A stretch of DNA of 64,000 nt from Alopecurus myosuroides (lineage: Eukaryota > Streptophyta > Magnoliopsida > Poales > Poaceae), in NCBI GenBank assembly GCA_028641055.1, contig CM054063.1:51585827-51649826 (forward strand), read 5' to 3'. Below, piece after piece: positions 33,913-45,370 of this stretch; the first letter of the stretch is position 1; each line of letters opens with the position of its first letter. The notes under the pieces are model-generated. The model was not told the origin of the DNA and ran no database searches. It was given only the letters and a program-made list of their open reading frames with translations. A program made the translations under genes and the position numbers.

Positions 33913-35250
33913 GATCTCGAGACTAGCCGAGGATCAAATTTCTTCAAGCCTGCAATGGGGAAAAATAATGAATTCATAAACAGAACTTGGAGAGACCTGC
34001 ACATTGGCATAAATTAAATTTGTTTTACACTTGAGCTCAGCATTTCTGCACTATCATATGGGCCACATCAAAAAGAGTTGATCAGTGACGAGGACCGCAC
34101 TACATGTCTAGCGATCAGTTCCAATCTGAATTCCCGCAAGGAAAAACAAGAAGAGAAACAAACCCAATGCAGCAAAGCAACCCTGTACAAGTTACATTTT
34201 GATATACATGGGAACTCTGAGAACTTGGAATCCAGCAAAGCGGTTTATGCAGTGATCCTAAACTAGCTATTTAGGCTCCTTGGCTATCAGTGTAGGCCAA
34301 CCCACCTCATACTCTAACACACATTAGGTGATGACCTAATATTTGTCTTCACAAGGGACCTAACAGGGGGAAGAGACTATTCAACATACTATGGGACGGG
34401 ACACAGAAAATATTCTTGTGATCAAGTCAGCAAGGGGGCTCTAAGAGCAACCAATGTCCATGCATTCAGACAAAAGACAGGCTCGCTTCTCGAAGAAAAG
34501 GGCATCAGGAGGACCACACAGTGATCACTACTAGCAGGTGGCGACCAAACTATCCGGCAAGATTCTAAGGATCGGCGAGCCCATGTTTTTTTATATGAGT
34601 GCCGACAGGCGTAGCATGATGAGACGAAGGGAAACTTTCCCCATATGGTCTGGCGATCAATTCTGTTCTGTTGATCGATTTGATCGGAATCCGATGGTCC
34701 AAGGCCGAAGCCTATCAAAGCTCTACATGCCCAGATGGAAGCATATTAAAGCTTCAGAGTTGTGGAAGGAACAGAGGGCGGCTCGAATTGACTCATCAAC
34801 GGCAATAAAATCAAGAACAACTGACACCAGAGCTCGATCGCGAGATCAAACGAAGACCCGCAGAAGCAAATCAGTAAGCCCGATCCTTCCTAGGACAGAA
34901 TCAAAACACAAGAATTTAAACAGTGGAGCAAACCTCTGAGCTCGAAGTGATCCCGGGAGTGAGTGAGAGAGAGAGAGAGAGAGAGCGCGCGACGGATTCC
35001 GTGAGCTCGATCGGCGATACGGCAGAAGGGGGAAAGGCAACAGGTACTGGCGCGATGGACGAGCCAACCACCGGTCGCGTACTGGGCACGCTCGCCGGCG
35101 CCCACGGGGAGGATAAAGAGAGGAGAGAGGGGTGCGAGAGAGACGCGAGAGCGGGCGGGCGACAGGTAGGCGTCCAGGGAGGAAGAGGACAAGCGGGGTG
35201 GGAGCAAAAGAGAACAAATGCGTGACATGGACGGCAAGGGGAGGGAAGCG
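33913..35250 (-). promoter_or_regulatory. DA1 leader: 5' UTR exons, first intron and promoter edge
   Basis: The leader reads into the ATG exon from an acceptor ending at 33950 (exon from 33949). A GT donor after 34934 (AGAG|GTTTGC) marks the end of an upstream non-coding exon, giving a leader intron of about 985 bp. The upstream exon is CT-rich with a GA microsatellite, and CpG-rich DNA continues to about 35480. The transcription start is not determined. The several overlapping ORFs at 34846-35431 come from the CT-rich leader and are not genes. Confidence 0.6.
34965..34985. repeat. (GA)n microsatellite in the DA1 leader
   Basis: About ten GA units (CT on the transcript strand) in the first non-coding exon of the DA1 gene. 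CT runs in 5' leaders are common plant promoter and leader elements. Confidence 0.85.
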
Positions 35251-35684
35251 GAGGTGGTGGAGGAGGAGGTTGCCCGGTCAAAAAGGGGAGGAAGGTGACG
35301 TCCCCCTCGCGCCACCCCTCCCTCCCAGCGCGGCGCGGCGCAGCTGGCACAGCGATGTCTCGCTCGTGCGCGCGCGCGGCGGACGGCACGGAAGGGGAAG
35401 GCGCCCACATGGGCGGCGCGCGGCGGCGCATTCCGTCGAACGCGTCGCGGGCGTCATAGTCCCGAGGGAGGGAATCATTTGGAGCAGGGGAAGATGTGAC
35501 CGGGGAGAGTGGGCATGGTTGACTTGTTATTTTTCCATCGCAGTTATGCCATTACTATTTTAAATGCTATGAATAACTATTCATATTATTTTTGTTGGCT
35601 TTTTTCTAGTGTTGTGAGCTTGATGAGCTTAAATTGTTACCCCCTATATGATGTTTTAGATATTTCAGCGTGGACTATATGGAC

Positions 35685-36158
35685 TCCGGATGGCACCCAC
35701 CGGATTCGGGGCCGGGTCGGCGTCCCCCATACCCGCCCCATTTAACTTGTCGGGTCTCATTTCTTACCAGACCCACGACTCTGTCGGGTTCGGGGCCCCA
35801 ACGGGTACCCATTTAAGGAGCGACACCGACACATGTGGGGAATAAAACAATGGAATATTAGGATGAGATTGGTGGGAATAGACACATGTGTACATGTGTT
35901 GTCTCCGTGACTGCAGATTCCAACGCGTCCACGTAATGTGTGAGGTCTGTGGTCCATAACTTGTAGACGTGTAGCTAGACATAGCATTATTAGGGATATG
36001 ATTAGCACTTAGAGCGGGTATGCGGGTATGCGGGTACGGGTTTGCCACCCCCATACCCGCCCCATTAGACCTGGCGGGTCGAACACTTTACCAAACCCTC
36101 CCCATTTAAGGCGGGTACCCGTCGGGTTTGCGGGTTTCGGGGCCCATTGCCATCCGTA
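35685..36158. mobile_element. non-autonomous hAT element
   Basis: 474 bp flanked by the perfect 8-bp duplication ATATGGAC (35677-35684 and 36159-36166), the hAT signature. Ends are TCCGGATGGCA and, reversed, TACGGATGGCA. Inside, both halves carry multiple CGGGT/ACCCG blocks such as CCCCATACCCGCCCCATT. No transposase. It lies roughly 450-900 bp upstream of the DA1 leader. Confidence 0.8.
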
Positions 36159-36166
36159 ATATGGAC

Positions 36167-38013
36167 CATATTAGTGAATCTACAAACTGAAACACGTCTA
36201 GATATATGCGTTTAAAAAAAAGGATAAAACACCTTATAATTGTGAACAAAGGGAGTGCATCCTAATTAAAACTCTATTCTTCTGTGAAGAAACGTGTTTG
36301 CTCAAAGAAGAAAATGTGCAACAATTAAGAATTTCTTTTGTCATGATAATGTTGCCCAAGTCCTATGCCTCCGCATGCCAGTCTTCCCCGTCTAGATCGG
36401 GTGGAAGCCTGCTTCCCTTGTTCACATAGTTGTTCAAAGAGACTGTATTAACAGGGCTATGCGCAGGAGGGAGCACAAGCCGCAAGAGTCGGGGTGACCA
36501 GCAAGCTAGGGTGGCTCCCTAGTCCATGTCGGGGTTCTGGGGGGAGGGGGGTTGAGAGATAATACGGGACTCGGGAGAGAGGAGAAAGAATGAGAGCGAT
36601 GGGCATGGGCATTAGCGGATCCAGAAACAAATCTAAAGCTTGAGAAAACAATAAATTCTAAGACTTATGATGCAAATTATCTATTAATTAGCTATCAAAT
36701 TACGCTATGCCGCCGGCCCGAACAACGGGGCTAACTATCAAATTATCTATTAATGGCGTGTGTGTGCATACGAGCGTAATTTGCTACATCTATGATAACA
36801 AATAAATAAAATATAGAATTATATTTAATTACATATCTAAGGATATTGATTTAGTATTATGCATGCTTGTGGCATAAAAGAACATAAAAAGGTACTGTGG
36901 ATTAAGACTGAACTAATGGAGTATGTCTTTAAATTGTAGAACAGAGGGAGTACTACCAACTGTTACATGTCAATTTTTCGTTGACATAACTATGTGATGC
37001 ATATTTAGGTGTGGAAAAAGTTGTTTTCAAGCGGTTTCGGTACTAGATTACTAGATTCCCAGTCGTCTGTTATAGCCATATGATTAGCCTATTTGTTGTT
37101 ATTTGTTTACAACTAGATAATATTTTCCGTTCTTTATTTTAGTTTTCGCTTTCATATGACTATGCGGCTATGCATATGTTGTTATTGTAGGTTAATCTCA
37201 CCAACTTGTCGGCACATCTTTTGTAAGAAAAAAGTGTAGATTGTTGATATCTAATTTTCCTTTAGACCGGCCCATCCTACTCATTCTTCTTATAACATAA
37301 CTTAATAAAATAGTGCTAATTTTTTCTAAGCATCCATCTACTTTCTATCTTTTTATAAAAAAAAATAGGTCCTAAATAATTTATTTGGGTTTAGGAAAAG
37401 AATTTGATCCATCATCAAATGATGTAACAATAAAATATAATTTCTACTTGACCACAAGTCCACAACCCTCAACTTGGAGACTTGGGGCCATTGAAGTTCT
37501 TATTTTACTCTGGTTAGGTTCGCCAGCTCACAATAAAATATCCAATAAGACACTTCATCAATTCATGACTTGTACTCTGCACATCATTTTAATTAGTTAA
37601 GCACAACTAGCTCCACTCTTGCATATAATAAAAGAGAATAGTACTAACCACAGGAACATGCAGATGCAAACACAAATGCTTGTCTATTGCATGCTTACAC
37701 ATATGTTATTGCTGTACATGCCTCGAGTCATTGTCAGCTAATGGGGTGATTAGGTTGTACATGCATGCGTGATCAAGCAGGCTCCACCATGGCTATCTTC
37801 CAGGTCTTTGAGACACGCCATGTGGGGGCAGTTGGTCCAGCTCATGTTAGGCAGAAACTAACCCAAAATCCAGATTATTAAACTTCTGCCGTATCCCCAA
37901 ACAAAAAGAGAACCAACTTGACAAGTTAGAACATGCCAATTTTTCAACTTTGTGAAACACCGTCCATACCAGAACCTCGATAATGTGGAGAAAAAAGGTC
38001 ACATAATTCATAT
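36167..38013. other. intergenic; no gene seen
   Basis: AT-rich, with decayed single Stowaway-like ends ('agggagt' near 36250 and 'cagagggagtac' near 36945). No ORF above background. Likely contains distal DA1 promoter on the left. Confidence 0.4.
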
Positions 38014-38015
38014 TA

Positions 38016-41000
38016 CTCCCTCCGTCTCAAAATAACTGACGCAGGGGAGATTTCTTTTGAACTGTGATACATTTTACTATTACACCCTTAGAATTTGAAG
38101 TTTAGCAACTCCAGGCTTTGATCACGCGATCCACTCGTGATCTAAATCTCCTCCCTTTATCCCGCGATCAGCTCCTTCCTTGATGGGAATCCCGTGATCA
38201 GCTCGCGAATCACGCGATCAATTCATCTCTCCCTCGATCCCGCGAATCGCGCGATCAACTCTGCTCCAGGACCTTACCCGGCGGCCGCCGGCCGCCGGAT
38301 CCGCTGCTCTGATTGATCCTGCGTGTCAGTTCTCTCTTGCACCCGATCGATCGATCGATCACGGGCTGGACCCCGGGGCGCCAGTACTCCAGCTCTTGCG
38401 TCCGCCGGACTGCATCCAGCTCCAGCTTGGCGCTGCTTCTTCATCGAACCTGCATCTCGCTAGGCAAGGAACACACAGTAATACGTACCTGCGTCCTGCT
38501 CCGCTCCGGTGAGGAACACGGACAGGAACCTGCATACCGTCGGCAAGGAACACATCACCTGCATCCCGCTCCAGCGAGCACGCATAGGCGCCGCTCTAGC
38601 ATGGTCCGGGCCCGTTCTCAAGTCCAGCTGCCGCCGCCGGCCAGTCTACCTGATCGATTGCACGCATCCAGCCCGGCCAATCCGGTTGTGCTCTCCGGCA
38701 GCGCCGGCAGCTCGTCGACCCTGCTCTAGGCAGAGGTCCACGGTGCCGTGCCTATCTCCTCCAGCAGGGCCACTCCGGCTGCGAAGGTTGACAAGGAGAG
38801 CCGGAGCTCACTCTCCGTCTGCGCAAGTCGACGAGGAAAGCTTCCAGCTACGCTCAGCAGGAACCTGAAGAACAAGAACACAAACACGATGAACCTGAAC
38901 CGTAGCTGTTGAAAGTGCAAGAAGCAATTTAGTATGAAATCCACTCATTGTTGGTTCAGTTCATCTATAAATGATTATCTACTGAAATATGACTATATGA
39001 TTCTAGATCTGACAATACATGATTCTAGATCTGCTCTCTTAGGTGTAACCTGATGGTCTGTTGGGGTCTAGTTCATCTAGTGAAACCTTTGCAGTACATA
39101 GGATTAGCTACTCCAACTTAAACAAGCAAGCATGGCACTGATTTACTGGACAACAACATAATCATTGTAAGCTTAGCAGTTTGGTTCAGCTCGTTTCAAA
39201 CCACAAGTTTGGTTCAGTTTCTTTCAAGCCTTTGCGTTTCATTCAGAGACAAGCATGCAACAAGATAATAACTCACATCTTAATCACCAATGTGCTGTCC
39301 TATTTTCTCTTGCTAGAAAAGAGATTTCAGAACTGCACCCTTGTCTTAACTACTGAGTATTGAATACTAAGGACCTGGGAGTATTACCTAGTCGATTAAT
39401 TTCAGAGTAGCACATATACTGCTGTAGCATATAATCAGGTTTAGCTAGCTCCCAGGTCAACTAGAGTAAGTGAGTAACATTTATTCAAATAGAGTACAAA
39501 AAAATAAAAGATATGCTTTGGCGATAGCAAAAGAATGCAAGTGCAACTCATGTGCCTGCCTAAAGTTCAGAGAGTAGTTGCTTGCAAGAAAATGGAATTT
39601 AATACGTCCAAAATATTCTTACTTGTGACTGATTTTATCTACCAGTAGAGCACATAAGAACTTTTTTTTACAGGAAATCCACTGATTGGTCATTTAACAA
39701 GGTCTCATTCTGACCTTTGCATTTGCACTGCCATCTCTGAGCTCAGCATATGAAGTTGCAATGTGATTAGATACCATTTAGCACATGAATAGTTGTTCTC
39801 CTGCAATGGAATATTTTGTAAGCGGCAAAAAATACAAAAATAAATGCAAGTCATAATCTTACTACTCCAGAAAATTTTATAAGATAACATTGCTGTGTGT
39901 AATTGCTTCTGATATTGTCAAGACATACAACACATAACTGTGTCATAGCATCTGTTGATCAGAAGACACACAAACTTAAAACTAATCTAATTCATGTTGT
40001 AATACAATTAGCATTAAAATACTGGTACAATTAGGATAGAAAACATCCAAACTCTACTGCAAGTAATCTACGACTAGTAATCTCTGACCGTGCAAGTCAG
40101 CTACCCTGTTTTATCCATTAGCATCACATGCATTGAAGACTTGATACATTGGGTATCCGTTCCTCCCTTTTGGCCATATCTCTTGGCCATATGAAAATCT
40201 TCTTATAGCGAACAAAGTGATCCACACACAAACAAAGCTACTCCAATGCTCCAAGCATCAGTTTTAAAAAGATTGGTAGCATCTCCTTGTAACATCATGT
40301 GCTCAGCTGACAAAGAATTTCCAATGTAAAACTACAAAAGCATGTCTAGGTACACAAGAAACATGCCCCCATCTTAATAAATGAGCATGATGCTGATGCA
40401 TATGATGGGTCCTATCAGATACACGATGGCAGGGAGTTCAGAGAAACATGCCCCCCCTCCCCCCACCTAACAAGAAACAGGGCCTCATTTGTAGATACAC
40501 TGTGGAACAGAGTTCTGAGAAAAGGCAACATTTTTCTCAACCACTACGGCAGTTAAGAGACAACATATTTCCAACGCTATGCATTTTTTCATCAGAGATC
40601 AGAGAGCAAGACATCCACACCTGAATCCAAGAATCAAGGGATACAGTAGAGATAGCAGTACTAACCTGAGAAGGGAGAGACGCCGGCCCCGTACATGCCA
40701 GGAAGGCGAGACGGCGAGGAAGACGACGACGCCGGCAGAAGCGGTGCTCCCGGAAACGCTCGCCGATGGTCCTGCAGGCCCGAGGACGCCGACGTCCGTG
40801 AGGGCCGCGGCCTGCTGGCCGGACATGTCGAATCCGTGTGGTGCATCCGGTCTCGTGCATCGCCACCACCCGCTGCCGCGCCGCCGCCAAACCATGGACG
40901 CAAGATCGCATTTTTCTCATCCTGCTCATGTGTAACGACGCCTAAGGTTTGTGGCTGGGGCTTTGAATCCACGGTTCCAAGCCTTGGAGGGGGTGCCGGC

Positions 41001-41219
41001 ACAGGTGGAAATGGCAGCTACTGGCCAGAGTTGGCCGGGAGCTCTCATCGTTGGGGTGGATCGGAATGGGGGAGAGGAGGGGAGTGTCGCCGTTGCGTCG
41101 GAGGTGAGAGCCGAGAGGAATGGGGATGGAGGGGAATGGGACTGCGGGTTGTGTTCCAGAAAACGTGAGGGTTGTTTTGCAAATTTACCACTGCGACAGT
41201 TATTTCAAGACGGAGGGAG
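38016..41219. mobile_element. 3.2-kb element with Stowaway/mariner-type ends
   Basis: The left end begins CTCCCTCCGTCT and the right end, reversed, begins identically. About 25 of the first 29 bases match (through AAATAACTG.CGCAG). A TA dinucleotide flanks each side (38014-38015, 41220-41221), as for Tc1/mariner insertions. Stowaway MITEs are usually under 0.5 kb. This one holds 3.2 kb, with GC-rich blocks at 38270-38870 and 40670-41160 and AT-rich sequence between. On the minus strand the right block has an open frame (41002-40661) ending at a good GTTAGT donor (after 40666), and an exon-like piece at about 39801-39705 follows a TTGCAG acceptor. No mariner transposase motif was seen. The alternative is two unrelated Stowaway ends by chance. 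Confidence 0.55.
38120..38259. repeat. cluster of CGCGATCA-type short repeats
   Basis: Repeats of ATCACGCGATC, CCCGCGATCAGCTC, CCCGTGATCAGCTCGCGAA and CGCGCGATCAA follow each other in 140 bp, spaced about 20-45 bp. A further (GATC)4 run lies near 38346-38361. All share the GATC core. Confidence 0.6.
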
Positions 41220-41221
41220 TA

Positions 41222-42738
41222 TTTCACCCCATTTCCTCACTCTTCTACAGATATGACGGGGAAATTTTCTTGTTTCATGCTGCAGGAATTGAGCCATTTT
41301 CAGGAAAATTCTTGCATTCCAGCAGGCCCTAACTGACAATGTGCGTGGGATCTACGCTCGTTTCAGATTTCAATGAGATACAGTCGAATCACATGTATAC
41401 CTCATGAGTCATCGACAATGACGCTTAATGAAAACATCACATCATCGTCATCATCGCTAAATGCTAAATTGTGTTGCTTTCCATGACATTGCTGAGACGC
41501 AGCTTCCACTCATCCCAGCGACAGAGAGCCATTCGTGTCAACTTGATGTATACAAGCATGGCCATAGGTAGCTGATAGCTCCTTTCCTTCACCTAATCAT
41601 ACCGCAGTGACCTCCGACTGCGAGTTCATCCGCCATCTCTATCCAAAATTAAGATAGTTAGAGAAAATTAGTCCATTGGATCAATATATTTTTCACATGA
41701 AGAACATTTAGCACTCGGAGACAGATACAAGCAAAGCACAACGCAGATACCTAAGAAAATCATTACATACGTGGTGATGATCACAAATGGAAACAAAAAG
41801 AACATTGTACAATTTTGCATGGACGATAAATATAAGCCAAAAGGAGGAAATGTCCAAATTTAATACTGATACTTTTCTCGGTCAGCATTTCTCTTACTTT
41901 CTTTGAAATGTTTCTGTATTTAACATATGTTTTCGAGATGTTTCTGCATTCTCAAAAAAACCTCAAATGAATTACAGTCTAGAGAAACATGATGTGACAA
42001 CATGTCTGTGTCGTCTAGATCAGCTCGTTTGGGCAGTTCACATCTTGATGTGGAAGCCCAAGGGGGTTTCACAGGACACTTTGGGCTGATTCAAGTTTCA
42101 TGTGGTAAAGACCTGAAAGGGACTGTGCATGCATACAGTCACCATTCTTCCTATCTGTAAGCTTCTGAGAAAGAGATTTTTCCTATGAAAGTGGCTTCTG
42201 CTTCTGTCACATCAGTGAGTAATTTTGTGAGAATCTGGTAGACACTGGGGGTATGTCTGAATTTGAGTTCTGACGATTTTCTACCAAATTTTGTTTGCTA
42301 GATGTGCTGTATACAACCCTGGATTTCTGGTGGAGAAGGAAATTATCTGTACAGACAGTTCATGGTTTTCATGTACAGACAGTTCATGCGAGCAACCTTC
42401 AACTAACCAGAGCAAGAGGAAATGCAGGTTGCCTTTGATGGCAACTTGAAAATCAAATAGATGTACAATGGAGAGGGGGTTGTTGATCGAGGTTTTCTTA
42501 TAAAAACTAGTGGAAAAGCATATGGTTTTACACATAGGCTAAACATGCAGTCATACAAATTTCTGGTGCCATCGACATTTACACAACAAGAAAAAACTAG
42601 CCACCAAGATTCTCACCGGGTTTCATGTCCACTATCAGATTGACCACGACAATCTCCGAAAGAATCTATGGGCTACAATCAGTCAATCACTACTCTTCCC
42701 TATGATTTCAAGATGAACTTCTGTTTGACCATAGGACG
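41222..42738. other. intergenic / 3' flank of the BTB gene
   Basis: No convincing gene. The right end likely holds the BTB gene's 3' untranslated region. A short direct repeat 'gtacagacagttcatg' occurs at 42350 and 42373. Confidence 0.4.
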
Positions 42739-44503
42739 TTACCTTGCCTGATTGACATAAGGCCTGACGAAAGTCCTTCTCCACCATACTTCGAATGCCC
42801 TCTGTAAATTCGGGCAGTTATCTCCTAATTTCAAGAATCTCCCGAGCCACGCCAATAATATAGACCGCTGCTCTTCCAAAGGAAGCGTCAGGATCGTCTG
42901 CCCAATCCCTTCCTCGACGAGCTTCCGATCAAAGGACCGGCAGCTGCATTGCAGCCACGAGTAGTCATCGATGAGTGCTTGCAGCCAGACTTGCAGGAGA
43001 AGAAGACGAGTGTCCTTGGATGGAAGCATTTCTCCTCTCCCAATGCCAACAAAGAGCCTTGCTGTGATAGAGCTAACGCTGTGGCGAGAGGCAACCGACA
43101 GCTTTGTATGTAATGATGCAAGCTCACTTTGGCTTGCCCACATGACCACGAAATCGTCGCAAATTCGTTGGTTGACCAGTATCTCGACCAGCCAGAGGAT
43201 GTTGTCAGTCTCCAGAGTTATTTGCCGCGTAACTTGAGAGGGAAAACCTGCTTCAGATGCTTCCGCGAAGAGCAGCTGGAGTCTCTCTAAGCAGCTTCGA
43301 CACGAGCTGTAGAACAGTTCAGAGCAGATGTCTGGTGTTCCATCCGTGCAGCGGCTGCTGTCCTTGAGAAGATTCAGTACTAAAGCTTTCATGTCACGAC
43401 GGCCCCTGTCATCGTTGCTCTTCAAGACCATCTCCATGATATTAGATAAAGTATCGTTCGGTGAGTGCACACTGTCAGAAGTAACCCTTTTCAGTAAAGG
43501 GCTAACTCCGTAATCCTTGCTCTGAAGATGCCGTATCGACGACACAACGCTGTCTTCTTCCTCACCGACCCAAGGGACTGCTTCCAAATAATCCAAGCAT
43601 GACTTGACACAAGCATGGAAACCGAGTGATTCAGCAACCTGCAAATTAGATTTTAAAATATTGTGTTAGTACCAAGTATTGCCAGTTCCTAAATTTCAGG
43701 ACATAGTAACAATTTTTGAGTGCCATGTAGTAGTTTTTATTGGGAAATGCAACTCGTGCGAAATCTACTGACAAACTAGGCAACACGAGCTTTTGCAACA
43801 AACATGGCAAGACACATGTGAGTTTCTGAACATCGATATATACCTTCATGATACGAAGCACACGCGACACATTCTGCTTGAGCAGTTTGTGCTTTGCCTC
43901 GTCGCAGTACATCAGGCCGACGGTCTCGACATAGATCTCCGCGTCATCACAGTCATGGATCTCCACGCAGGCCACCGGAGAGCCACCATCCTGGGCGTCG
44001 TTGGAGAGCTTCTCGGCGAAGAAATGGCTGCTTCCGCGCAGAACGTCCCTGTGCACACTCATCCTGACGGCAATCCCTTCCTTGCCATAGAGCATCACCG
44101 TGAGGTCGCTCGTCTCAGGCTGCCCAAACCCGACGCAGATCTTGTGCTGCTGAGCCTGGACCTCGGCGGCCTGCTCCTGCCGCTTATCCGCCGCCACCGC
44201 CTCGGCCGCTGCCGCTTCCTGCTCGTCCGGAGCTTCTCGGCGCCCCGACTCGCCGGTCACGGATGGCGCATTCTGCACGGAGGGCGCCACGGACGGGGGC
44301 GCTGACGGGATCTTGCGCTGCGGCTGCTTGCTGCCGTGGGTGCTGTTGTTGCCGGTGCCGGTGTGGTGGTGGTTGTGGTGCGGGTTCTTGAGGCTCTTGT
44401 GCAGCGCCGCGGGCGAGGGGCAGCACCAGAAGCCCTCCGGCGTGACGGCGATCGGCACGGCCCGGATCCTCGCGGGCGCCCTCCTCGGCCTCGATTCCTC
44501 CAT
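42739..44503 (-). CDS. BTB/POZ domain protein (At3g50780/At1g63850-like)
   Basis: BTB/POZ proteins of this type are thought to act as substrate adaptors for cullin-3 ubiquitin ligases. Two exons on minus, 44503-43844 and 43638-42739, with a GT-AG intron of 205 bp (ATGAAG|GTATAT...TTGCAG|GTTGCT). The total of 1560 bases gives 519 residues and TAA. Residues 1-115 are low-complexity with a conserved start (RAVPIAVTPEGFWCCPSPAA) and Ala/Gln-rich stretch. The BTB core (about 128-225) has SDLTVMLYGKEGIAVRMSVH, LRGSSHFFAEKLS and VCDDAEIYVETVGLMY-like blocks. Exon 2 starts VAESLGFHACVKSCLDYLEA and has the family's NPH3-like helical C-terminus (LSVASRHSVSSITARLFVGI, LPLEEQRSILLAWLGRFLK, WWRRTFVRPY). 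No lesions. The annotated start is the first ATG in frame after the leader. The adaptor role is inferred from the family. Confidence 0.92.
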
Positions 44504-44910
44504 TCCCGGAGGTCAGCTCCGCATCTGGTGGCCAGGCTCGCAAGATCTTGTGAATGCCTTGTTCCCCTGCAATTCGTGCAAGATCAGAGCTCCCCGCGGT
44601 CCGCAGAAGGATAATTGGGGCCGGGAACAGATGTTGGATGCGAAGAAAGAAAAGAAATGCACAATGAGAAAAAGAAGAAGAATGAAGAGGATTTCCTCCG
44701 CGCCAAATAAATCCATGCAACGAGCTCCGGCTTTTCCGCATCTAGTGCTTTTCTTCACCAAGAAATCACGAGAAGAGGAGCAAGAAGAAGACGAAGCAAA
44801 GGTCGCACTCACCTCAGTAAGAATGAAACGGCCCCAAGAACGGGAAGTGGCTCTGCTTCCTCCTCGGTCCTCACCGGCTCCGGTTCCAGCTTTCAGCTGC
44901 TAGCTGCTCT
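44504..44910 (-). promoter_or_regulatory. BTB gene leader with 5' UTR intron
   Basis: A GTGAGT donor on the minus strand near 44814 (CTGAG|GTGAGTGCGACC) and a TTGCAG acceptor near 44571 suggest a non-coding first exon (about 44815-44910) and an intron of about 240 bp before the ATG exon. The ORFs antisense to the GC-rich first exon (44184-44903) are shadows. Confidence 0.5.
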
Positions 44911-45002
44911 GCCACTTTCACGCTTTGGGCAGGGCACAATCAAGGAAGGAGAAAGAGTGGTACGAGTAGTATATTGCTGCTCCGAATCCAATGCCTTGTC
45001 TC

Positions 45003-45182
45003 GAGTCGACCCACCCAGCGTGACTGAGGCTGGTGCCAATGCACCGCCCACTATTCACGGGCTATAGCCCCTGCCACGTCACCTTCTCTCACCAATATCA
45101 CCCCACTATCACGGAAATAGTGACTGAGTCGACCCACCCAGCGTGACTGAGTCGACCCACCCAGCGTGACTGAGGCTGGTGC
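45003..45182. repeat. duplicated GAGTCGACCCACCCAGC units
   Basis: A 34-bp segment starting GAGTCGACCCACCCAGC and ending GGCTGGTGC occurs at 45003-45036 and 45149-45182. An extra 23-bp copy of its first part lies at 45126-45148. The first copy contains the left end of the Harbinger element. Confidence 0.85.
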
Positions 45183-45370
45183 ACGGGCTATAGCCCGGGC
45201 TGTAAGATTCTCTCTCTGCCACATCAGCTTTTCTCTCTCCTCCACGTCAACACATATTTTGAAAATTAAAAACATTGCAAATAATAGAAGAAATTATTTT
45301 ATTCAACTAAAATTGTACCGATTACATAATAATAAATAAAAATTACATAAAAATGAGAAAATTACATAAT

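Noticed and set aside
34846..35431. Overlapping 123-172-codon frames next to the DA1 gene
   Set aside because: They come from the CT-rich, CpG-rich DNA of the DA1 leader and promoter; several frames are open at once with Ser/Leu/Arg/Pro-rich low complexity.
36150..36960. Single Stowaway-like ends ('gggagtgcat' near 36250, 'cagagggagtac' near 36945)
   Set aside because: No inverted partner and no TA pair could be found, so no element can be drawn.
40661..41002. 113-codon minus-strand frame MPAPPPRLG... as a protein gene
   Set aside because: Open and near a good donor site, but Pro/Ser-rich without family resemblance, and other frames are open over the same DNA; kept only as exon-like sequence in the 3.2-kb element.
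43793..44305. Plus-strand frame of 170 codons antisense to the BTB gene
   Set aside because: No start context or splice sites, and it mirrors conserved BTB codons.
44184..44903. Long frames on both strands over the first BTB exon and leader (185 and 196 codons)
   Set aside because: GC-rich shadow frames of the BTB gene; only the minus-strand frame starting at 44503 has the family motifs and matches the splice site.
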